Shown piece after piece: positions 1 to 5,245 of a stretch of DNA of 6,498 nt. The notes under the pieces were generated by a model that was not told the origin of the DNA, ran no database searches, and saw nothing but the letters and a program-made list of their open reading frames with translations. Position 1 is the stretch's first letter; every line of letters starts with the position of its first letter. Origin of the DNA: Clostridia bacterium (GTDB taxonomy: Bacteria > Bacillota > Clostridia > Saccharofermentanales > UBA5734); NCBI GenBank assembly GCA_009929975.1, contig RZZF01000108.1:1-6498 (forward strand), in the 5' to 3' direction. The translations under genes were made by a program, and so were the position numbers.

Positions 1-111
1 GGGATCTGCTCTCCGGGATTGACAGTTACGATTAAGATCAGGCATGATAATGACAACCGGCGGCCATGCGTGTCATCCGTCGGATTTTATTTCTGCCGTG
101 CGGCAGATGCT

Positions 112-117
112 GAGGTG
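112..117 (+). promoter_or_regulatory. Ribosome binding site supporting the TTG start of rimO
   Basis: GAGGTG lies just before the TTG at 122; measured from GAGG the spacing is 6 bases. The competing starts are weaker. ATG 44 has only AGG one base upstream, ATG 50 has AGG with 7 bases spacing, and ATG 107 has no purine-rich site. This makes 122 the best-supported start, though ATG 50 cannot be excluded. Confidence 0.5.
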
Positions 118-121
118 CCGA

Positions 122-1492
122 TTGAACCAGGATTTATCCCCGAAACAAACCTATTATCTTCTCTCACTGGGCTGTACCAAAAATCTGGTCGACTCTGAGA
201 GCATGAGCCAGATTCTCCTGGAACGCGGCTTCCGATCGGTTGATCAACCGGAACAGGCGCGTTTTCTTGTTGTCAATACCTGTGGTTTCATTCAGAGCGC
301 GAAGGAAGAGGCCATTGCGGCGATCCTTGATCTGGCAGAATACAAAAAAGCTGAGGAGCAGACGCGCTTCCTGATTGTCGCAGGCTGCCTGCCACAGCGC
401 TATGCCCGGGATATTCTCAGTTCTATGCCGGAAGTTGACGCGGTGATCGGTACGGCTGACTATGTGCGTATCGCCGATGTTTTCAGCAGTCTGCAGGCTT
501 ATGGACGCTGGGACCAGCTGCCCGGACAAGCCGGCAGTATTGAGCATCTGATGATCAACCGGAAACCGTCAACCTCACCGGCACATGCCTATATCAAAAT
601 CGCTGAAGGCTGCTCGAACCGCTGTGCCTACTGCGCCATTCCCGGTATCCGCGGCCCGTATCGATCACGTCCGCTTGAGGATCTGGTCAACGAGGCTGAA
701 GCGCTCAGCCGTCAGGGTTATGATGAACTGATCCTGATCGCCCAGGATACGACCCGCTATGGTTTGGATCTTGACGGCCGACTGCGTCTGCCGGATCTGC
801 TGCGGGCGATCTGCGCCCTGCCTCAGGTTCGTCTGGTCCGGATTCTCTATGTGTATGCAGACACGATGACTGATGAACTGATTGACCTGATGCGTGATGA
901 ACCCAAAATTGCCCGTTATCTTGATCTGCCGATACAGCACGCGTCAGACCGGATGCTGGGGCTGATGAACCGGCGTGACACCGCCACCAGCCTGAAGGCT
1001 TTGATTGAACGGCTGCGCCAGACACTGCCCGGTTTAATCCTGCGCAGCACAGTCATGGTCGGTTTTCCCGGTGAAACCGCTGATGACTTCAGACAACTGA
1101 TGAAATTTCTCAAGGAGATCCGCTTTGACCGGCTGGGCTGCTTTATCTTTTCGCCGGAAGAGGGGACACCGGCCTATACGATGCGCCCGCGGGTACGGCG
1201 TCAGACCGCTGAGAACCGCTACCATGCGGTGATGCAGCTGCAGAAGGACCTTTCGCGCCAGTCGAATCTGGCCCGAGTCGGCCAGATCGTCGATGTCACG
1301 CTTGAAAGTACCGATCAGGATGGTATATTCTATGTAGGCCGCAGCTATGGGGAAGCCCCCGATGTGGATCCGGTCATTTATGTCGCGGCCCGGGCTTATG
1401 GCCTGCAGATCGGCCAGACCATCCCTGTCAGGCTGGTCGATGCTGGTGATTATGATTTAACAGGGGTGACACTTGATGAATCTTCCGAATAA
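122..1492 (+). CDS. rimO: Ribosomal protein S12 methylthiotransferase RimO
   Basis: RimO is a cytoplasmic radical-SAM enzyme that adds a methylthio group to the conserved aspartate of ribosomal protein S12, using two 4Fe-4S clusters. Counted from the TTG at 122 (456 aa; family about 440), the N-terminal cluster cysteines are C18 (LGCTKNLVDSE), C54 (NTCGF) and C89 (GCLPQ). The radical-SAM triad CxxxCxxC is C164, C168 and C171 (GCSNRCAYCAIPGIRG). A C-terminal TRAM domain follows from about residue 383, with GRSYGEAPDVDP at 406-417. LGCxKNLVDSE and this TRAM motif favour RimO over the tRNA enzyme MiaB. The frame is also open from ATG 44, ATG 50 and ATG 107. I prefer TTG 122 because GAGG at 112-115 is spaced 6 bases from it and it leaves the usual short leader before YYLLSLGC. 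The upstream 26 residues look unconserved. The 3' end overlaps pgsA by 17 bases, which suggests cotranscription and coupled translation. Identity is firm; the start is not. Confidence 0.93.
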   Translation: MNQDLSPKQTYYLLSLGCTKNLVDSESMSQILLERGFRSVDQPEQARFLVVNTCGFIQSAKEEAIAAILDLAEYKKAEEQTRFLIVAGCLPQRYARDILSSMPEVDAVIGTADYVRIADVFSSLQAYGRWDQLPGQAGSIEHLMINRKPSTSPAHAYIKIAEGCSNRCAYCAIPGIRGPYRSRPLEDLVNEAEALSRQGYDELILIAQDTTRYGLDLDGRLRLPDLLRAICALPQVRLVRILYVYADTMTDELIDLMRDEPKIARYLDLPIQHASDRMLGLMNRRDTATSLKALIERLRQTLPGLILRSTVMVGFPGETADDFRQLMKFLKEIRFDRLGCFIFSPEEGTPAYTMRPRVRRQTAENRYHAVMQLQKDLSRQSNLARVGQIVDVTLESTDQDGIFYVGRSYGEAPDVDPVIYVAARAYGLQIGQTIPVRLVDAGDYDLTGVTLDESSE

Positions 1493-2093
1493 ACTGACGA
1501 TCATACGGATCCTGCTTGTCCCGCTGATTCTGATCTTTCTGATCCCGCTGCCGCAGTGGACAGATGGGATGGTCCGCTGGAATCAGTTCATCCTGCAAGA
1601 CGGACGACTGATCGCACTGTGTTTATTCATCATCGCCTCACTGACGGATTATCTGGACGGGACCATCGCGAGAAAACAGAACCTGGTGACGACACTGGGC
1701 AAATTTCTCGATCCGATTGCCGATAAGATGTTGGTTATTTCGGTATTCATTGCCTTGGTTGAAACCGGACGGCTCAGTTCCCTGGTCGCGATTGTCGTGA
1801 TTATCAGGGAACTGACGATCTCGGGGATCCGCCTGTTGGCGTCCGACCGGGGTGTGGTCATCGCCGCGAATAATCTGGGTAAAGCAAAAACCGTCTCACA
1901 GATCATCGCGATCATTTATCTTCTGTCAGAACCGCTTCTCAGCCGGCTGACGGTTTCGCTGCTGGATGAGCGCTGGATTGTTCAGGCCGGTAATGTGATC
2001 GTTGTGATTTCAGTCATTCTGACTTTGCTTTCCGGACTGAATTATCTGCGGCAGAATATCGGATTCATCAGCGGAAAAGAAAATGATCAGTAA
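1476..2093 (+). CDS. pgsA: CDP-diacylglycerol--glycerol-3-phosphate 3-phosphatidyltransferase
   Basis: This integral membrane enzyme condenses CDP-diacylglycerol with glycerol-3-phosphate to phosphatidylglycerophosphate, the committed step to phosphatidylglycerol and cardiolipin. The 205-aa product carries the complete CDP-alcohol phosphotransferase motif D-x2-D-G-x2-A-R-x8-G-x3-D-x3-D. Its residues are D58, D61, G62, A65, R66, G75, D79 and D83, which bind metal and CDP. The N-terminal MNLPNKLTIIRI is typical of PgsA. Hydrophobic stretches near residues 8-26, 45-57, 84-98, 102-112, 141-153 and 172-190 fit a multi-pass protein. ATG 1476 is chosen over the TTG at 1473 because AGGGG at 1462-1466 is spaced 9 bases from it and PgsA proteins commonly begin MNLPN. 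The gene starts inside the end of rimO, so the two are probably one transcription unit. Length and motif are normal, with no sign of damage. Confidence 0.95.
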   Translation: MNLPNKLTIIRILLVPLILIFLIPLPQWTDGMVRWNQFILQDGRLIALCLFIIASLTDYLDGTIARKQNLVTTLGKFLDPIADKMLVISVFIALVETGRLSSLVAIVVIIRELTISGIRLLASDRGVVIAANNLGKAKTVSQIIAIIYLLSEPLLSRLTVSLLDERWIVQAGNVIVVISVILTLLSGLNYLRQNIGFISGKENDQ

Positions 2094-2099
2094 AATGTC

Positions 2100-2110
2100 T
2101 TGATAATCAA
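2100..2110. promoter_or_regulatory. Palindrome over the acpP -35 box, possible FabT-like operator
   Basis: TTGAT-A-ATCAA is a perfect 5+1+5 inverted repeat that covers the whole -35 hexamer of the acpP promoter, so a protein bound here would block RNA polymerase. The TTGA...TCAA arms resemble operators of FabT, the MarR-family repressor of fatty-acid genes in several Bacillota. The left flank is C where an extended TTTGA arm would want T, while the right arm continues TCAAAT. It does not resemble the FapR operator as I remember it. Regulator identity is inference; part of the symmetry could be chance because TTGATA is itself a near-consensus -35. Confidence 0.35.
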
Positions 2111-2128
2111 ATAAAAATATGTTATGTT
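2100..2128 (+). promoter_or_regulatory. Predicted sigma-A promoter of acpP
   Basis: A -35 box TTGATA (2100-2105, one mismatch to TTGACA) and a -10 box TATGTT (2123-2128, two mismatches to TATAAT) are separated by exactly 17 bases. TG at 2120-2121 gives an extended -10 (TGn-TATGTT). The element sits in the AT-rich 88-base gap between pgsA and acpP and would start transcription roughly 45 bases upstream of the acpP ATG. It separates acpP transcription from the rimO-pgsA unit, although no terminator is visible after pgsA, so read-through is also likely. Predicted from sequence only. Confidence 0.6.
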
Positions 2129-2168
2129 TTAGCCCGAACAGTCATAGAGGCTGAAATGTCGAGGTGAC

Positions 2169-2174
2169 AGGAGG
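2169..2174 (+). promoter_or_regulatory. Ribosome binding site of acpP
   Basis: AGGAGG is spaced 7 bases from ATG 2182. It decides the acpP start: the in-frame GTG at 2164 lies upstream of this site and would add six residues (VTGGIT, with V read as Met) that are absent from ordinary acyl carrier proteins. Confidence 0.85.
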
Positions 2175-2181
2175 AATAACG

Positions 2182-2421
2182 ATGTCAACTGATACAATTT
2201 TTGAAAGTGTTAAAAACATACTGGTCGATCAGCTGGGCGTTGATGAGGAAGCGGTTTCCATGAACGCGAACTTCATTGATGATCTGAACGCGGATTCACT
2301 GGATATTGTTGAGCTGGTCATGGCCATGGAACAGGAATTTGGAATTTCCATTCCTGATGATGAAGCTGAGCGTATCAAGACGGTCGGCGACGCGGTGGCG
2401 TTTATCAAGGCGAATGCCTGA
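2182..2421 (+). CDS. acpP: Acyl carrier protein
   Basis: This small acidic cytosolic protein carries growing fatty-acyl chains on a 4'-phosphopantetheine arm for the type II fatty-acid synthase, and delivers them to phospholipid-forming acyltransferases. The 79-aa product has the modification site D38-S39-L40 in the context [12 protein letters not shown]39 is the predicted attachment serine. The four-helix layout is intact: helix I near residues 4-17, helix II beginning at S39 (EL..A.E..F), the short helix III region with IPDDEAERI at 57-65, and helix [13 protein letters not shown] at 67-77. Start ATG 2182 is set by AGGAGG. It has its own promoter and is closed by an intrinsic terminator, so it may be made as a short abundant transcript. 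It lies directly before rnc and smc, as in many Bacillota, but plsX and the fab genes are not immediately upstream. Confidence 0.97.
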   Translation: MSTDTIFESVKNILVDQLGVDEEAVSMNANFIDDLNADSLDIVELVMAMEQEFGISIPDDEAERIKTVGDAVAFIKANA

Positions 2422-2431
2422 ACAAAACACG

Positions 2432-2458
2432 AAAAGCCCCCGCAGCGGGGCTTTTTTT
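2432..2458 (+). terminator. Intrinsic terminator after acpP
   Basis: A 9-bp perfect stem (AAAAGCCCC at 2432-2440 paired with GGGGCTTTT at 2447-2455) with a 6-base loop is followed by an uninterrupted run of seven T (2452-2458). It begins 10 bases after the acpP stop codon. This is a textbook Rho-independent terminator and should end or attenuate acpP transcription before rnc. No clear separate promoter is visible in the 38 bases from its end to the rnc start, so rnc probably depends on read-through. Confidence 0.92.
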
Positions 2459-2496
2459 CTATTATCCGACCAGGTGCAGAAACAGGAGGAAACATC

Positions 2497-3228
2497 ATGG
2501 CACTCAGATCAGATCAGCTGGCTCAGCTGCAGCAGGCAATCGGCTACCATTTCAAGGCCATCGATTATCTGCAGGAAGCGCTGACCCATTCAACCTATGC
2601 CTATGAACACCGGCACGAGAACCTTGCCAACAACGAACGTCTTGAATTTCTGGGTGACGCGGTTCTCGATCTGGCGATCAGTGATTTTCTTTTCCGTAAA
2701 CCGGAGCAGCATGATGAGGGCTTCATGACTAAGACACGGGCCCTGCTGGTCTGCGAAAACTGTTTGGCCATGCAGGCCGGCCGTCTTCATCTCGGCGATC
2801 TCCTGCTGCTGGGCCGGGGAGAGGAATCGACCGGCGGCCGCGGTAAGCCGTCCAATCTGGCCAATGCGATGGAAGCGCTGCTCGGTGCGATCTATCTTGA
2901 TGGCGGATTCGAGCAGGTCCGCGAAATTATCGCCCGGCTGTTTACACCATCCCTGAAACAGGCGGTAGCCGGAAAAATCATCCATGACTATAAAAGCCGG
3001 CTGCTTGAAATGGTCCAGGCAACCCGTGGCGGCAGCCAGGTCCGCTTCGTGATCCTGGATGAGCAGGGGCCCGTTCACGCCCGTGAGTTTACCGCCGGGG
3101 TCGAAGTGGATGATCAGCTGATCGCGCAAGGCAGCGGCAGCAGTAAAAAAGAAGCTGAACAACAGGCAGCCGCCGCCGCGATTGAGCGTCTCGAATGTGA
3201 CCGGCAGGAATGCCGGGTGATCGACTGA
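2497..3228 (+). CDS. rnc: Ribonuclease III
   Basis: RNase III is a homodimeric, Mg-dependent endonuclease that cuts double-stranded RNA, processing the rRNA precursor and structured mRNAs. The 243-aa product has the family signature NERLEFLGDAVL at 46-57, with E50 and D54 matching the first pair of catalytic acidic residues. The second catalytic segment LANAMEALLGAIYLDGG runs from 121 to 137, with E126 as the essential glutamate. A double-stranded RNA-binding domain occupies about residues 164-233 (start DYKSRLLEMVQ, end GSSKKEAEQQAAAAAIERL). N123 occupies the position where E. coli RNase III has Asp114; this is a conservative change. ATG 2497 has AGGAGG at 2484-2489, spaced 7 bases. The gene lies between the acpP terminator and smc. 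The length is close to that of other RNase III proteins. Confidence 0.96.
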   Translation: MALRSDQLAQLQQAIGYHFKAIDYLQEALTHSTYAYEHRHENLANNERLEFLGDAVLDLAISDFLFRKPEQHDEGFMTKTRALLVCENCLAMQAGRLHLGDLLLLGRGEESTGGRGKPSNLANAMEALLGAIYLDGGFEQVREIIARLFTPSLKQAVAGKIIHDYKSRLLEMVQATRGGSQVRFVILDEQGPVHAREFTAGVEVDDQLIAQGSGSSKKEAEQQAAAAAIERLECDRQECRVID

Positions 3229-3242
3229 CTCCGCTGATGCTG

Positions 3243-3251
3243 TGGTATAAT
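3243..3251 (+). promoter_or_regulatory. Predicted extended -10 promoter upstream of smc
   Basis: TGGTATAAT combines a consensus -10 hexamer (TATAAT, 3246-3251) with the TGn extension. The nearest -35-like hexamer is TCGACT at 3221-3226, which overlaps the rnc stop codon with a long 19-base spacer; an extended -10 can work without a good -35. Transcription would start roughly 7 bases downstream, giving a leader of about 50 bases before the smc ATG at 3310. This would let smc be expressed independently of rnc. Confidence 0.6.
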
Positions 3252-3309
3252 AGCTGATGGCGTGCCTTGAAAAGCCTCAGCCGGCCATTCCATCTTCAGG
3301 AGGAAACCG

Positions 3310-5220
3310 ATGCATCTGAAATCGCTGACGATCCAGGGATTCAAGTCTTTCCCTGAACGGACAGTCATAGAATTCCATCAGGGCGTCACTGCGATCATCG
3401 GCCCTAACGGCAGTGGTAAATCCAATGTCACGGACGCGATCCGCTGGGTGCTTGGCGAGCAGAGCGTCCGGACTTTGCGCGGCTCGCGCATGGAAGATGT
3501 GATCTTTACCGGCACACAGTCGCGGCGGGCGATGTCCTATGCCGAAGTCACGATGCTGCTTGACAACAGTGACGGACGGCTGCCGCTCGACTATCAGGAA
3601 ATTCAAATTTCCCGGCGGCTCTACCGCTCCGGTGAGAGTGAGTACATCCTCAACAATGTCACCTGTCGCCTGAAGGATATCCTGACTTTGTTCATGGATA
3701 CCGGCCTGGGCCGTGATGGCTATTCGATCGTGGGCCAGGGGCGGGTGGATGATGTTCTCAGCCATCGCTCAGAAGATCGCCGGCGCATTTTTGAAGAAGC
3801 GTCCGGTATCGTCAAATTCAAGACCCGCAAAGAAGAATCTGAACGTAAACTGCTGCAGACCGAACAGAATCTGCTGCGGATCAACGATATCATTGATGAC
3901 CTGGCCGCCCGGATTGGACCGCTGGCGGAACAGGCGGACGCGGCCCGCAAATATCTGGCCTGGCGGGATGAACTGAAAGCACAGGATATCGCCCTGATGC
4001 TCGATTCGGTTGATCAGTTTGCCCGGCAAAAACAAGAGGCTGATGCTGAGCGTCGTCTGCTGCTTGATGATCTTGACCAGGCTGACCAGGATCTGCTTGA
4101 CCTGAAACAGAATCATCAGACCGCCGCGCAGCAGCTGTCAGGTCTGGATCAGGCGATCAGTGAACAGCAGGCTGGTATCGGGCAGACACAGACAACAATT
4201 TCTCAGCTGCAGGGACAATTGTCCCTGACTGAAGAGAAGCAGCGACAGCAGATCCTGCTGCGCGAACAATCGGAAGCGGAAGAAATTCAGCTCAATAAAG
4301 CCCTGGGGGATCTTTCCGGTGAACTGGCCCAGCGCCAGAAGCGCCGACAGGTACTGGAAAAGCAGGCGGCATCCTGGCAGAGCCAGCTGGATGAGACCGA
4401 ATCGGAGATGTCCGGCCTGTTGTCAACCCTTGATCAGGCTGAAAAGCAGATTGAGGCGGAGAAAATCGAACGTGATCAGCTGCTGGAACGGATATTTGAA
4501 ACGAAAAATCAACAGACAGAGACTCAGAGCCAGATTCAACTGGTTGAAGGCCGGCGGCGGACCATCGCGCTGGAAATCAGGGAAATGGTCAGTGAACGGG
4601 ACCGGCTGAGCCTGCAGCTGGAAGAAAAAGAAACCGATGTGCAGGGACTGCAGAAAAAACGTGATGAACTGACGCAGTCACGGGATCAGGCAAAAGACGA
4701 CCTGGCGGCAGCCGCCAGTGAACTGGATCAGCTGATCCGGGTCATCGAGCAGGATCAACAGGCGCTGCGTGACCGCCAGTACCGGCAAAAAACATTACAG
4801 GACCTGGAGCATAATTATGAGGGCTACGGGGAGACGGTGCGTCGTCTGCTGAAGCAGGCGGATACGGACCCTCAGTTCGCCAGCGGGCTGCGTGGCAGTC
4901 TCAGCAGCCTGATCCGTGTTGAACAGAATTATGAACTGGCAGTGGAAATCGCTCTGGGTCCGGCGATTCAGAACCTGGTCACGGACAATGAAAACACGGC
5001 GGCCAGGTTGATCGCCTGGCTGAAACAGAATAAGGCCGGCCGGGCGACGTTTTTGCCGATCGCGACGATTCGCGCGCGGCGGCTGGAAGCGGATCTGCTC
5101 AGGCTGGCCAGCCGTTATCAGGAAACCATCGGTCTTGCCAGTGACCTGGTTGAAGCACCGGATGATATCCGTGAGATCATTGACAATCTCCTGGGACGTG
5201 TCCTGGTTGTGCGCGATCTC
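3310..5220 (+). CDS. smc: Chromosome partition protein Smc, N-terminal part (truncated at a chimeric junction)
   Basis: Smc is the ATPase of the bacterial condensin (with ScpA and ScpB), which extrudes DNA loops and organises chromosomes. ATG 3310 is preceded by AGGAGG at 3298-3303, spaced 6 bases. The first ~637 residues are ordinary Smc. They begin MHLKSLTIQGFKSFPER and have Walker A GPNGSGKS at 31-38 (K37) and the Q-loop segment IVGQGRVDDVL around Q143. The FEEASGI segment starts at 161. A long Gln/Glu/Leu-rich coiled coil runs from about 170 to 500. The hinge begins near 526 (GLRGSLSSLI) and includes GRATFLP at 577-583. The protein should be about 1,150-1,200 aa. The end of the hinge, the return coiled coil, the LSGG signature, Walker B and D-loop are all missing. 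The frame instead continues without a stop into RND transporter sequence, so the formal ORF runs from 3310 past the window end (1063 codons). As it stands it could not form a working ATPase. The 3' boundary given here is approximate. Confidence 0.93.
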
Positions 5221-5245
5221 GAAACCCGTTATGAGGGTATCGAGG
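5212..5245. other. Chimeric junction between smc and an RND transporter gene
   Basis: Up to about GRVLVVRDLE (ending near 5223) the translation follows the Smc hinge. From about ETRYEGIEE (5221 onward) it follows the PC1 porter segment of an RND pump. The residues around DLET fit both families, so the breakpoint cannot be fixed to a base; a few bases of shared sequence may lie at the join. Both sides use the same frame. No IS end, target duplication, stop codon or intergenic sequence is present. Composition drops from 52-68% GC in 60-base lines of the smc hinge region to 40-47% in the lines from 5641 to 5820. The most likely cause is an assembly or amplification chimera. Confidence 0.8.

Noticed and set aside
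1..35. Possible tail of an upstream gene in frame 3 (ends DLLSGIDSYD at TAA 33-35)
   Set aside because: Only ten codons are visible and other frames also stay open or close nearby (frame 2 stops at 20-22, frame 1 runs to about 197), so neither the frame nor the product can be decided.
2131..2152. AGCC...GGCT pairing in the acpP leader as a riboswitch or attenuator
   Set aside because: Only four base pairs with a 14-base loop and no conserved riboswitch features; not better than chance.
2590..3162. 190-codon minus-strand open frame inside rnc
   Set aside because: Antisense to a clearly coding RNase III gene, with no ribosome binding site or domain; explained by codon bias on the + strand.
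3256..3286. ATGGC...GCCAT pairing between rnc and smc as a terminator
   Set aside because: Five base pairs with a long loop and no T run after it; not a terminator.
4000..4800. Repeated CAGCTG/GATCAG/CTGCAG words in smc as a DNA repeat array
   Set aside because: They come from recurrent Gln, Leu and Asp codons of the coiled coil, have irregular spacing, and carry no repeat unit at the DNA level.
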